Source of the DNA: JANQIV01 sp050117315
Lineage (GTDB): Bacteria > Bacteroidota > Ignavibacteria > Ignavibacteriales > Melioribacteraceae
Assembly (NCBI GenBank): GCA_050117315.1
Contig: JASFMY010000007.1
Coordinates: 1-64,000, forward strand
Length of the DNA stretch: 64,000 nt
Direction of reading: 5' to 3'
Shown here: piece by piece, positions 46,711 to 56,581 of the stretch
How positions within the stretch are numbered: position 1 is the stretch's first letter
How the letters are laid out: every line of letters starts with the position of its first letter
The notes under the pieces: model-generated
The model's input: only the letters and a program-made list of their open reading frames with translations
What the model was told of the DNA's origin: nothing
Database searches by the model: none
Made by a program: the position numbers and the translations under genes

Positions 46711-48718
46711 TGATATTGTTAAAAAAATAGAAGAACTAAGGAAAAAAATAAATGAATATAACTATTCTTATTATGTTCTGAATGATTCGAAAATAAGTGA
46801 CTATGAATATGACCAGTTATACAGTGAACTTGTAAAACTTGAAGAAGAAAATCCTGAATTAATTACGGAAGACTCTCCAACCCGTCGAGTTGGTTCCGAC
46901 CTCACAAAAGAATTTAAATCTGTTCAGCATTCCAGGCCAATGCTTAGTTTATCCAACACATACAATGAATCAGAGTTGTACGATTTTGAAAAGCGTTTAA
47001 AAAATATTTTGGGTAAAGATTCTGAAATAGATTATGTAGTTGAACTAAAAATAGACGGTGTTTCTATTTCGCTTAAATATGTAAACGGAAAATTAAATTT
47101 GGCTGCTACACGCGGTGATGGAACGACCGGCGAAGAAATTACGGTAAATGCAAAAACGATTAGGTCAATTCCGTTAAAGGTTGATATTAATTCCAACGAC
47201 AAATATAATCTTTCGGAGTTCGAAGTTCGGGGTGAAGTTTTTATGGAAGTTGCGGCGTTTGAAAAATTAAACGAAGAGAGAAAATCTTTAGGCGAAAAGG
47301 TATTTGCGAACCCAAGGAATTCGTCAGCCGGGACATTAAAAATGCAGGACCCGAAAATTGTAGCCAAACGTCCGCTGGATATTTTTGTTTATTACCTTAT
47401 AAGCGGCAATACTGAATTCGATACCCAACTAGAAAATCTTGAATTACTTAAAACGCTTGGCTTTAAAGTAAATTCTAACTATAAACTCTGTAAGTCAATT
47501 AAGGAAGTAATTTCGTTTTGCAATGAATGGGAAGAAAAGAGGCATAGTTTGCCATATGAAATTGACGGAGTTGTAATTAAGGTCAATTTAATTGCCCAAC
47601 AGAATGAACTAGGCAGTGTTGCCAAATCGCCGCGCTGGGCAACGGCTTTCAAGTTTAAAGGGAAACAATCATTAACTGCCATAAAAAATATTACCTGGCA
47701 GGTTGGCCGAACAGGTGCGCTAACCCCGGTTGCAGAATTAGAACCGGTATTTTTAGCCGGATCAACCATCAGCAGAGCTACTTTGCATAACTATGACGAA
47801 ATCCGGAGAAAAGATATAAGGGTTGGCGATACTGTAAAAATAGAAAAGGGCGGAGATGTTATTCCTAAAGTTGTTGAAGTAATTACCGAAAAAAGGGGAA
47901 CTGATTTAAGTAAAACCGGTTTGCCTGAAAAATGCCCGGTATGCGGCAGTGAAATATTCAAACCGGAGAATGAAGTTATTTGCTATTGCATAAACAATAG
48001 CTGCCCGGCAAAGTTAAAAGCAAGCTTGCAGCATTTTGCATCGAGAGGTGCAATGGATATTGAAGGATTGGGTGAATCACTAATTAATCTTTTTGTAGAT
48101 GAAGGCTTGTTAAAATCTTTTGCAGATATTTATTTGCTCGGTAATCATTTTGAAAAACTTGTTGAATTTGAAAAGCTCGGCGAAAAAAGCGTGAAAAATC
48201 TGCTTGAAGGAATTGAAAAAAGCAAAGAGAGAGATTTTGCAAAAGTATTATTTGCCCTGGGCATTAGATACGTGGGGAGCGGTGTCGCTTTGAAACTGGC
48301 TGAACATTTTGAGAATATTGATAATCTTATAAATGCAGATGAAGAAGAAATAATATCGATCCATGAAATTGGGCCTAGTGTAAGCAAAAGCGTTGTTGAG
48401 TACTTTTTGAAAGAAGAAAACAAAAAACTTATAGAAAGATTAAAAGAAGCCGGGCTAAATTTTAAAGTGGCAAACAAACTCTCCAAGAATATTTTTAACG
48501 GTAAAACATTTGTTCTTACCGGCACACTTGAAAATATGACAAGGGATGAAGCAAAAGAGAAAATTATATCATTTGGCGGAAAGGTAGTAACAAGCGTAAG
48601 CAAAAATACGGATTACGTCTTTGCCGGGGAAAAGGCCGGATCAAAATTGAAAAAGGCGAAACAATTGAGTATTCCGGTAATAGATGAAGCAGAATTTAAC
48701 AACATAATTAATAAATAA
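46703..48718 (+). CDS. ligA: NAD-dependent DNA ligase
   Basis: The 671-residue protein has the adenylation domain with K116 in LKIDGVSISL, an OB fold, a zinc finger (CPVCG...CINNSCPAKLK), helix-hairpin-helix repeats and a C-terminal BRCT domain (GKTFVLTGTLENMTRDEA). It seals nicks in replication and repair using NAD. Confidence 0.97.
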   Translation: MNNDIVKKIEELRKKINEYNYSYYVLNDSKISDYEYDQLYSELVKLEEENPELITEDSPTRRVGSDLTKEFKSVQHSRPMLSLSNTYNESELYDFEKRLKNILGKDSEIDYVVELKIDGVSISLKYVNGKLNLAATRGDGTTGEEITVNAKTIRSIPLKVDINSNDKYNLSEFEVRGEVFMEVAAFEKLNEERKSLGEKVFANPRNSSAGTLKMQDPKIVAKRPLDIFVYYLISGNTEFDTQLENLELLKTLGFKVNSNYKLCKSIKEVISFCNEWEEKRHSLPYEIDGVVIKVNLIAQQNELGSVAKSPRWATAFKFKGKQSLTAIKNITWQVGRTGALTPVAELEPVFLAGSTISRATLHNYDEIRRKDIRVGDTVKIEKGGDVIPKVVEVITEKRGTDLSKTGLPEKCPVCGSEIFKPENEVICYCINNSCPAKLKASLQHFASRGAMDIEGLGESLINLFVDEGLLKSFADIYLLGNHFEKLVEFEKLGEKSVKNLLEGIEKSKERDFAKVLFALGIRYVGSGVALKLAEHFENIDNLINADEEEIISIHEIGPSVSKSVVEYFLKEENKKLIERLKEAGLNFKVANKLSKNIFNGKTFVLTGTLENMTRDEAKEKIISFGGKVVTSVSKNTDYVFAGEKAGSKLKKAKQLSIPVIDEAEFNNIINK

Positions 48719-48719
48719 A

Positions 48720-49250
48720 ATGTTACAATCCTTTTACGAAAAAGTAGGATCATTTATTCTCAAAAGGCGAACCATAAAAGAAACTGGCAAAGAACATTTT
48801 TTTAATAATTTTGTTGAAAACTCCCTTAAATTTCTGGTGATAATGCCTTTTGATGATTCAGCTTTTGGTAATGCAGAATCAGTGCTGCAATACCTAAAAA
48901 ATAGAAATAAAAATGTATCCTTGCTATTGAAAGAACATAAAGTAAATACTCTACATGGTAATTCTTTATATCAGTTCATTCCTTTTGCAGAAGATGATAT
49001 TAACAAAATCTCTTTACCCAACAAAGATTTCACCGATAAAATAGAAAAAAAACAATTTGATGTTGTAATTGATTTGAATCTGAATGTAAATTTATTTTCA
49101 TTTGCAGTTTCATATTTATCAAGGGCTAAATTCAGAGTTGGATTTACAAAGTCAAATTCGGATTATTATTATAATTTTCAGATTCCGCGTGATAAAACTA
49201 TAATGGATAATTCATACGGAAATTTAGTAAATTGCTTAAAGATGTTTTGA
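48720..49250 (+). CDS. Small protein resembling the N-half of GT9 / DUF6913
   Basis: The 176-residue protein has one Rossmann-like half: FLVIMPFDDSAFGNA, FDVVIDLNLNVNLFSF and AKFRVGFTKS. These resemble the donor-less first half of ADP-heptose transferases and also short Bacteroidota DUF6913 proteins, as I recall them. There is no C-terminal GT9 domain downstream, so it is either a complete small protein or a fragment. The role is unknown. Confidence 0.5.
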   Translation: MLQSFYEKVGSFILKRRTIKETGKEHFFNNFVENSLKFLVIMPFDDSAFGNAESVLQYLKNRNKNVSLLLKEHKVNTLHGNSLYQFIPFAEDDINKISLPNKDFTDKIEKKQFDVVIDLNLNVNLFSFAVSYLSRAKFRVGFTKSNSDYYYNFQIPRDKTIMDNSYGNLVNCLKMF

Positions 49251-49325
49251 ACTTATTTAAATAAGTAATAAATTTGATGTACTTATTTGCATATTTAAAA
49301 AATTATTAAAAGTAGAATTATAGTT

Positions 49326-49685
49326 ATGGAAGAAAACATAAATTTTGAATTAAAGAAAATTAATGATATAGCGATCTTTAAACTAAATGAAAAAAGATTT
49401 AATGCACAAATTGCGGGTTTGGTGAAAGGTGAGTTTACTATAATTCTGCATACGGAAGATGTTAACAAACTTGTAATTGATTTATCAGCGGTTGAATATT
49501 GCGACAGCTCAGGGTTAAGTGCTATTTTGCTTGCATTTAGAGTTCTGCAATCAAAAAACGGCTCTATCAGGATTGCAGCCCCTACGAAACACGTCAGAAC
49601 ATTAATTGAAATTTCCCAGCTCGACAGAATCCTTCCAATCAAAAATACTGTTGAAGAAGCAATTGAGGAATTGCAGAACTTATAG
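49326..49685 (+). CDS. STAS-domain anti-sigma factor antagonist-like
   Basis: The 119-residue protein is a single STAS domain with VIDLSAVEYCDSSGLSAI, where the serine of DSSG is the usual phosphorylation site. Such proteins bind a kinase/anti-sigma partner. No partner kinase is in the window. The next gene starts 78 bases later. Confidence 0.85.
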   Translation: MEENINFELKKINDIAIFKLNEKRFNAQIAGLVKGEFTIILHTEDVNKLVIDLSAVEYCDSSGLSAILLAFRVLQSKNGSIRIAAPTKHVRTLIEISQLDRILPIKNTVEEAIEELQNL

Positions 49686-49763
49686 TATTTTAATTAAATT
49701 ATTTACTTGTTCATTATGTTCCAAGAACAATATTGACGGTTTAGTGTATAATAAAAAATTAAT

Positions 49764-51959
49764 ATGGGTAAGGGCATTAAATCAGACAGCAAAATAAGAA
49801 CAGCGATTGTTTTTCTTACAATTATACTCGTGGTCCTAATGTTTCCCAAAGGGGAATCGATTGAATCGGAAGTAACCGTTGGAACAATATGGATGCAGAA
49901 TGATTTGATTGCATCTACTACTTTCGAGATATTGAAGGAACCTGAAGTATACGAAAGAGAGAAAAGATTAGCCGCTGAAGGTGTCCATCAAATTTTTATA
50001 CTTGACAACTCAATACCCCAATTGGTAAAGGATTCTATAAGAGCTTATAATAAGTTGCTTCGGAATGTTCTGGATGAAGATATTTTACTTGGTAATAGTC
50101 AATACGGAAATACCACGATTTTGTCGCCAACAGCATACCAGAATTTTAAGTCAATCAGAAAACGTGAAAACAATTTTTCATCTAGGTCAACAATTACCTT
50201 AAATAGAATTTTGGATGTTTCAAACAACATTATTGATAGAATTTATAGGAAGGGTCTGCTTAATTTATCTTTCTCTGATATCTCCAAAGACAGTATATCC
50301 ATACGTGAAGGTAAGTTTGAAAAGGTAACCAGCAAGACAAAGTATTACGACAAAAATTCTGCAAGTACATACATCGATAATTATTTATTTAATTACCTCA
50401 GCAGGGATTCTGTTTATAACAACTCTGTTGCTGAGTATATTAATCACTTTCTTATGCCAAACGTAATTCATAGCAGTCAATTAACAAATGATGCTATTGA
50501 ATTGGCTAAAGAAAAGGTTTTGAGAAATATTGGTATTGTAAATGAAAACGAAAGAATAGTTGCCAAGCACGATAGAATTACAAAAGAAATAAAAGACAAA
50601 ATTGATTCTTATAGAATTGCTAAAGGTGAAGAAAGCAGTTTCTGGGCAAGGTTTGCTCAAAACCTTGGAAAATTTTTGCATATTATTTCGGTGTTTACTC
50701 TATTCTGTATTTATATTTACTTATTTAGAAAAAAGATTTATTACGATAACTACAAGATCCTTTTAATATCGATTGTAATTTTATTTATTACATTTCTTGC
50801 CTTTTTGATTTTCCATATTGATATCGATATTGTTCTGCCTTTTGAGTACTTGGTTCTTGTTCCCGTTGCTTCTATGCTTCTAACAATTATTTTTGATTCA
50901 AGAGTTGGGTTTTATGCGACTGTTGTGATTGCTTTTATAATTGGCGGAATTAGAGGTAACGACTATGTGTTGGCTATTACCAATATTGTTGCCGGGGGTA
51001 TGGCTGCATACACTGTAAGAGATATAAAAAACAGAAGTCAAATTTTTATATCGTTTATTTATATACTAATAGGCTATGTAGTCACTATTACAGCATTCGG
51101 ACTGGAGAGGTTCGATTCTTATAGTCATATTCTGCTTCAATCGGGTTTTGCTGCAGGTAATGCTTTAGTAAGCGCTGTACTGACTTACGGTTTAATAATA
51201 TTCTTTGAGAGATCATTTAAAATTACGACTGACCTTACGCTGCTGGAATTAACGGATTTTAATAATCCGTTACTGAAAAAATTAGCAGCAGATGCACCGG
51301 GTACCTTTACTCATTCGATAACAATGGGCTCAATGGTTGAAAATGCTGCGGTTGAAATTGGAGCAAACCCAATACTGGCAAGGGTCGGGGCTTACTACCA
51401 TGATATCGGTAAAACTTTGGAACCGGATAAGTTTGTTGAAAACCAGCTTGACAATAAAAATATTCATGAATCATTGGAACCGCAGAAAAGTGCAGATTTA
51501 ATTATAGCCCATGTTAATCAGGGAATTGAATTAGCAAAAAAAAATAAGCTTCCGCAGGCAATTATTGATTTTATACCGATGCATCACGGTACAATGGTAG
51601 TAAAATATTTTTATGAAAAAGCCAAAGAGAAAAATCCGGATAACGAAGTATCCGAAGATGATTTCAGGTATCCCGGACCTAAACCAAATACAAAAGAAAC
51701 GACACTCGTTATGCTTGCCGATGCTTGTGAATCTACAGTGAGGTCAATTGTTGAACCCGAAGTAAAACAGGTTGAAAATGTAATTTCAAATTTAATAAAA
51801 ATGCGAATTGACGATAACCAGCTTAACGATTCCCCTATCACTCTTCGTGATATTAACAAAATTAAAGAGTCCTTCCTGAAAACTTTATTAGTGCAGCATC
51901 ATAAAAGAATAAGATACCCCAAGCAGGAAGAATTGGAAAACGATCCTGCCGAAAGTTAA
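49764..51959 (+). CDS. 7TM-HD phosphodiesterase (PgpH-like, c-di-AMP)
   Basis: The 731-residue protein has one N-terminal helix, a large extracytoplasmic 7TMR-HDED domain (about 35-290), seven membrane helices (about 305-490) and a C-terminal HD domain with HSITMGSM and YYHDIGKTLEP (near residue 547). PgpH-type proteins degrade c-di-AMP. TATAAT at 49747 is only 11 bases before the ATG, suggesting a very short leader. Confidence 0.9.
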   Translation: MGKGIKSDSKIRTAIVFLTIILVVLMFPKGESIESEVTVGTIWMQNDLIASTTFEILKEPEVYEREKRLAAEGVHQIFILDNSIPQLVKDSIRAYNKLLRNVLDEDILLGNSQYGNTTILSPTAYQNFKSIRKRENNFSSRSTITLNRILDVSNNIIDRIYRKGLLNLSFSDISKDSISIREGKFEKVTSKTKYYDKNSASTYIDNYLFNYLSRDSVYNNSVAEYINHFLMPNVIHSSQLTNDAIELAKEKVLRNIGIVNENERIVAKHDRITKEIKDKIDSYRIAKGEESSFWARFAQNLGKFLHIISVFTLFCIYIYLFRKKIYYDNYKILLISIVILFITFLAFLIFHIDIDIVLPFEYLVLVPVASMLLTIIFDSRVGFYATVVIAFIIGGIRGNDYVLAITNIVAGGMAAYTVRDIKNRSQIFISFIYILIGYVVTITAFGLERFDSYSHILLQSGFAAGNALVSAVLTYGLIIFFERSFKITTDLTLLELTDFNNPLLKKLAADAPGTFTHSITMGSMVENAAVEIGANPILARVGAYYHDIGKTLEPDKFVENQLDNKNIHESLEPQKSADLIIAHVNQGIELAKKNKLPQAIIDFIPMHHGTMVVKYFYEKAKEKNPDNEVSEDDFRYPGPKPNTKETTLVMLADACESTVRSIVEPEVKQVENVISNLIKMRIDDNQLNDSPITLRDINKIKESFLKTLLVQHHKRIRYPKQEELENDPAES

Positions 51960-52853
51960 ATGGAAGAATTCTTAAAAGAGTATCTCGCTATTTTAAAACT
52001 TGAAAAAAATCTTTCGGAAAATTCCATCGTTTCTTATTCAAACGATATTAATAAATTTATAAATTTTGCCGAAGATCGATCAGTTAATGATTGGAGTAAA
52101 ATAAGCCCATCGTTAATATCGAAATATTTTAACCTACAAAGAGAAGTTGGACTCGGCAGTTCTACCGCGGCAAGATATTTATCTTCCCTTAAAGGGTTCT
52201 TCAAATATTTACACAAAAGAAAATATATCAACAAAAATCCGGCGGAAAACCTTTTTTCTACTAAGTTGACAAGGAAACTCCCTGTTGTGTTAACAGTTGA
52301 AGAAATGTTTCAATTGTTGGAGGTACCCGAAAGTAATGAAAGGCTGGGAGCGCGTGATAAAGCTTTGTTGGAACTGGCATACTCATCAGGTCTAAGGGTA
52401 TCCGAAATAATAAATCTAAAATTATCCGACTTGTTATTAAAGGACGAAGTAGTAAGAATTTTGGGTAAAGGCAATAAATACAGAATCGTTCCGGTTGGTT
52501 CGAGCGCTGTTGATGCGGTAACAAATTATTTGCAAAAGTTCCGTCCGCTTCTGGAAAAACGAATGCATAGCCATAATTATGTTTTCCTAAACAATAGGGG
52601 GACAAAATTATCGAGAATGGGCATCTGGAAAATCTTAAAAAAATATTGTGAAGAAGCGGGAATAAAAAAAGATGTGCATCCGCATACAATAAGGCATAGC
52701 TTTGCAACACATTTACTGGAAGGCGGTGCAGATTTAAGAGCTGTTCAGGAAATGCTTGGGCATGCAGATATTTCAACAACACAGATTTATACTCATATTG
52801 ATAGAGAGTTTATAAAACAAGAATTTCACGATTATCATCCGAGGGGTAAATAA
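51960..52853 (+). CDS. xerD: Tyrosine recombinase XerD
   Basis: The 297-residue protein carries the catalytic set R146 (SGLRVSEI), H242 and R245 (HPHTIRHSF), H268 (LGHADIS) and Y277 (TQIYTHID), in each case two less than I recall for E. coli XerD. It resolves chromosome dimers with XerC and FtsK. It starts directly after the PgpH stop and is in a housekeeping setting, not a phage one. Confidence 0.93.
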   Translation: MEEFLKEYLAILKLEKNLSENSIVSYSNDINKFINFAEDRSVNDWSKISPSLISKYFNLQREVGLGSSTAARYLSSLKGFFKYLHKRKYINKNPAENLFSTKLTRKLPVVLTVEEMFQLLEVPESNERLGARDKALLELAYSSGLRVSEIINLKLSDLLLKDEVVRILGKGNKYRIVPVGSSAVDAVTNYLQKFRPLLEKRMHSHNYVFLNNRGTKLSRMGIWKILKKYCEEAGIKKDVHPHTIRHSFATHLLEGGADLRAVQEMLGHADISTTQIYTHIDREFIKQEFHDYHPRGK

Positions 52854-52854
52854 A

Positions 52855-53493
52855 TTGAACGATATACAGGTTAGCGAGAGACTGATTAATTTTTTGATCT
52901 TTTTGCCTCTATTTTTTATTTCACTTTCCGTACATGAATTTGCACATGCATATCTTGCAAATAAACTTGGAGACAGCACTGCTAAAAATCTGGGCAGGCT
53001 AACTCTCAATCCTTTAAAACATATTGATTTGGTGGGAAGCGTGTTAATGCCGGTTATTGCATTTGCATCAGGATTGATGATTATCGGATGGGCAAAGCCT
53101 GTGCCCGTTAACCCGAACAATTTTAAAAAGCCTTATTCCGATGATGCAGTAGTATCAGTCGCAGGCCCGATTTCAAATCTTGCGTTAGCTTTTTTGTTTG
53201 CAGTAATTTTATTCTTTAATAATACCATAAATACAGATAGCTGGTTAAACGGAATTTTAACATTAGCCGTTTATTTTAACATATTTTTATTTGCGTTCAA
53301 TTTACTGCCTATACCGCCGTTGGATGGTTCTCATATTTTATTTGACCTTTTCCCGAACAGACTAACTGCCAAAATATTAAACTTGGGGTTTTACGGCACT
53401 ATCATTTTGTTTCTTTTTATTTACAGTCCTCTGTGGAAATATTTTATGACGTTTGTACTTGGGATAACAGAATTTATATTGAATACAGTATAG
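52855..53493 (+). CDS. Site-2 protease family (M50) membrane protein
   Basis: The 212-residue membrane protein has HEFAH at 27-31 as the zinc-binding HExxH and a later NLLPIPPLDGSHIL providing the third ligand. Such short M50 proteins cleave membrane segments; substrates here are unknown. The start is TTG, one base after xerD. Confidence 0.88.
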   Translation: MNDIQVSERLINFLIFLPLFFISLSVHEFAHAYLANKLGDSTAKNLGRLTLNPLKHIDLVGSVLMPVIAFASGLMIIGWAKPVPVNPNNFKKPYSDDAVVSVAGPISNLALAFLFAVILFFNNTINTDSWLNGILTLAVYFNIFLFAFNLLPIPPLDGSHILFDLFPNRLTAKILNLGFYGTIILFLFIYSPLWKYFMTFVLGITEFILNTV

Positions 53494-53496
53494 ACT

Positions 53497-54702
53497 ATGA
53501 CAAAAATATTTTCAATTGTTACATTAACTATTTTAGTTCTTGCCTGCCAAACGGAAGAGCCAAATAAACCCGATAAAAAAATTAAGTCGGGTTATTTTAC
53601 AATTCAATTACACAGGACAGATGAGACTACAAATTTAGACTCTCTCTTTAATTCAATTAAAGCGTCAGTTACGGATTCGGTTTATTTTTATCAGGAAAAG
53701 AACAGAAAAAAAATTAGGATTGGTTTTTTTGAAGATTCATTTTTAGCAGGCCAAAAAGCATTCACTTTTTTCACTAATAAAATAATTCGGAAGTATGAAC
53801 TGATTAATACTTCCAATCAAAAAAGAGTCCGCAATAATTTTAAGAAAATTTATTTTATTTCCGTTGAGAATGAAAGAAAGTCTTTGTTTGAATATGATTT
53901 ATTAAAACGTGAATACAGGCTGCTCTGGGATAAATGGGGACATGATATTGTTAGACTTTGGAGAAATAAAAGTAACAGTATTGTGAATTTCAGTACCGCA
54001 CTTTCTTTGGGGAGGAGAGCGGGATTTCCGTTTATATTAAATGCAAAATTATACTCTTTCCGAAATAATAATGTTAATCTTATAATGAAATACGGAGACG
54101 GTTTGCAAAACTATTCTTATTGGGAGAACGATTCAACCTTTCATAGTTATTATACTTATCTGGATACAGTAAATTCTTCGTTCGTTTATAGAAGGCAAAA
54201 TACTTTCACTTCAAAAATGGAATTAGTTGCCGATTCTTTAGAAAGGTTTGACTTGTTAAAAGACGGTTTCCCTTTATCAATTAACAAACCGGTAGAACTT
54301 ATTTCTCCTGACAGAAACTATGAAATAAAAGCCTCTGTAGAAAGGCAAGTTCTTAACTATTCGATTAATGATATCCCAAATGGTATATCAATACCCGTTG
54401 TAAAAGATTCGTTAATACTAATGAGTGTTGAATGGACACCACAAAATGATTTCTGTATTTTATCATTTGCATATGAATCGGGAGAAGATTCTTTATCAAA
54501 ATTAATTGTTATAAATCTTGAAGAAAAAAAAATGCAGAATGTTTTTATTCAAGGGTTCTCCGCTGATTTTATAGTGCATGGTAATTTAGTTATATTTGAT
54601 GAATGGATTGATAATAAAAGGATTATGATCTTCGATTACAGGAAAAATTCCGTTATAGATATGATAGAAACAAGACACGGCTGCGGGATTAATAGAATTT
54701 AA
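53497..54702 (+). CDS. Lipoprotein with beta-rich repeats, unknown
   Basis: The 401-residue product has a lipobox-type leader ending LVLAC (C17). The rest is a run of beta-strand pairs, such as LFEYDLLKREYRLLWDKW and LISPDRNYEIKAS, suggestive of a propeller. The family is not recognised. It starts 3 bases after the M50 gene and is followed by msbA. Confidence 0.65.
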   Translation: MTKIFSIVTLTILVLACQTEEPNKPDKKIKSGYFTIQLHRTDETTNLDSLFNSIKASVTDSVYFYQEKNRKKIRIGFFEDSFLAGQKAFTFFTNKIIRKYELINTSNQKRVRNNFKKIYFISVENERKSLFEYDLLKREYRLLWDKWGHDIVRLWRNKSNSIVNFSTALSLGRRAGFPFILNAKLYSFRNNNVNLIMKYGDGLQNYSYWENDSTFHSYYTYLDTVNSSFVYRRQNTFTSKMELVADSLERFDLLKDGFPLSINKPVELISPDRNYEIKASVERQVLNYSINDIPNGISIPVVKDSLILMSVEWTPQNDFCILSFAYESGEDSLSKLIVINLEEKKMQNVFIQGFSADFIVHGNLVIFDEWIDNKRIMIFDYRKNSVIDMIETRHGCGINRI

Positions 54703-54715
54703 GGAAACAATTTTT

Positions 54716-56581
54716 TTGGAAACTTACTTTAAAATTTTAAACTACGTAAAACCTTTCTGGAAACACTTATCTCTTTCGATTATTTGTACGATAATTTATG
54801 CATTGCTTAACGGTGCTTCTATTTATTTGACAATCCCTTTGCTGGATGCGCTTTTCCAGGATTCTAAGTTTGCAAATAATCAGCAGGAAAAAGTAATTGA
54901 AGAAAACGTCACTTCTCAAAATTCTCTCACCGGTTATTTTGACGGGTTAAAAAAAACTTTTCAAGAATTTATTTTTGAAGGTGAAGCGTCGGAAGTTTTA
55001 CTGAGAATTTGCCTTTTAATTTTAGCCGCGTTTTTGGGGAAAAATTTGTTTGGATACTTGCAGGCTTTTTTTCTTGCTTATGTTGAACAGGGTGTAATAA
55101 AAAGAATTAGAGATCAGGCATATGTTCATCTTCACAAACTACCGATGGGATTCTTTAAAGGAGAGAAGACAGGGAACTTAATCTCACGAATCTTAAACGA
55201 TGTTTATGTAATTCAAACAAGTGTTTCAACGATTTTTTTCAATCTTATACGGGAGCCTTTAACAATAGTAGTTTTCCTTGGTATTGCATTCTCTATTACT
55301 TGGAAATTAACTTTGTTCTCAATAGTCGTCATTCCTTTATCGTCAATTGTAATTGCAAAAATCGGTGAGATATTAAGGAAGCAGAGTTCATTTCTCCAGG
55401 AAAAAATGTCCGAGCTTACAACCATACTTCATGAAACAATTTCCGGCGTTAAAATTGTAAAAGCATTCGGAATGGAAGATTACGAAAATGATAAATTCAA
55501 AAAGCAGACCGACAATCTAAGAAGGCAGGCGTTAAAAATGGTAAGAATTAGGAACGTTTCTTCTCCGGTAACAGAGCTGTTAAGTGTTGTTGTAGGAGCC
55601 GCAATGATTTATTACGGCGGTCATCTTGTGCTTGAAGAAGGAGCATTAAAAGCCAGCGAGTTCCTCGGGTTCCTTTTTGCAATTTTCAGTTTAATGACAC
55701 CGATAAAAGAATTAAGCAATATTAATAACAGAATTCAGGAATCAAGCGCTGCAGCAGACAGAGTGTTTGAAATTTTGGAAACAGAACCAAAAATTAAAGA
55801 CCGTGAAAATTCAATTAAGGTTGACGGATTCAATTCAGAGGTTGAATATAAAAATGTAAGCTTCCATTATGATGACTCGGACGAACTGGTTTTAAGAAAC
55901 ATAAGTTTTCAAGTAAACAAAGGTGAGATTATTGCTTTTGTGGGCAGCAGCGGTGCAGGCAAAACAACAGTTGTTGATTTACTCCCGCGCTTTTTCGATG
56001 CTGTTAAAGGCGAAATACTTCTTGATGGAATCAATATCAAAGAAATCAAAATAAATGATTTAAGAAACTTAATGGGTATTGTTACTCAGGAGGTTGTTCT
56101 GTTTAACGAACCCGTCAAAAACAACATTGCTTACGGTTACAAAAATTATCCTGAAGAAGAAATAATAGCTGCAGCAAAAGCGGCTAATGCTCATGATTTT
56201 ATATTGGAGCTTCCTTACGGTTATGATACTGTGATAGGTGAACGCGGTACAAAACTCTCCGGTGGGCAGAGACAAAGAATCTCAATAGCAAGAGCATTGC
56301 TTAAGAATCCGCCCATTATGATTTTTGATGAAGCTACTTCTTCGCTTGACAATGAATCTGAACAGCTTGTGCAGGAAGCTATTGAAAGATTGATGAAAGA
56401 CAGAACAACGTTTGTTATTGCGCACAGGTTAAGTACTATTAGAAATGCAAACCGAATAATTGTTTTAGACCAGGGAAGAATAATACAAGAAGGGACGCAC
56501 GATGAACTTATAAACCGGAATGACGGACTTTACAGTAAATTATACGAAATGCAGTTTAGAGACTTTAATGGAAATAAGTGA
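54716..56581 (+). CDS. msbA: MsbA-type ABC exporter
   Basis: The 621-residue half-transporter has six membrane helices (about 15-340) and an ATPase with Walker A GSSGAGKTT (near residue 412), Q-loop, signature LSGGQRQRIS and Walker B MIFDEATSSLD. It probably flips lipid A-core or a similar glycolipid. It starts at TTG with AAGGAAA upstream. It sits at the beginning of the surface-polysaccharide genes. Confidence 0.88.
   Translation: METYFKILNYVKPFWKHLSLSIICTIIYALLNGASIYLTIPLLDALFQDSKFANNQQEKVIEENVTSQNSLTGYFDGLKKTFQEFIFEGEASEVLLRICLLILAAFLGKNLFGYLQAFFLAYVEQGVIKRIRDQAYVHLHKLPMGFFKGEKTGNLISRILNDVYVIQTSVSTIFFNLIREPLTIVVFLGIAFSITWKLTLFSIVVIPLSSIVIAKIGEILRKQSSFLQEKMSELTTILHETISGVKIVKAFGMEDYENDKFKKQTDNLRRQALKMVRIRNVSSPVTELLSVVVGAAMIYYGGHLVLEEGALKASEFLGFLFAIFSLMTPIKELSNINNRIQESSAAADRVFEILETEPKIKDRENSIKVDGFNSEVEYKNVSFHYDDSDELVLRNISFQVNKGEIIAFVGSSGAGKTTVVDLLPRFFDAVKGEILLDGINIKEIKINDLRNLMGIVTQEVVLFNEPVKNNIAYGYKNYPEEEIIAAAKAANAHDFILELPYGYDTVIGERGTKLSGGQRQRISIARALLKNPPIMIFDEATSSLDNESEQLVQEAIERLMKDRTTFVIAHRLSTIRNANRIIVLDQGRIIQEGTHDELINRNDGLYSKLYEMQFRDFNGNK

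Noticed and set aside
51960..52853. Tyrosine recombinase as a sign of a prophage or integrated island
   Set aside because: Its length and catalytic spacing match XerD, and its neighbours are housekeeping genes.
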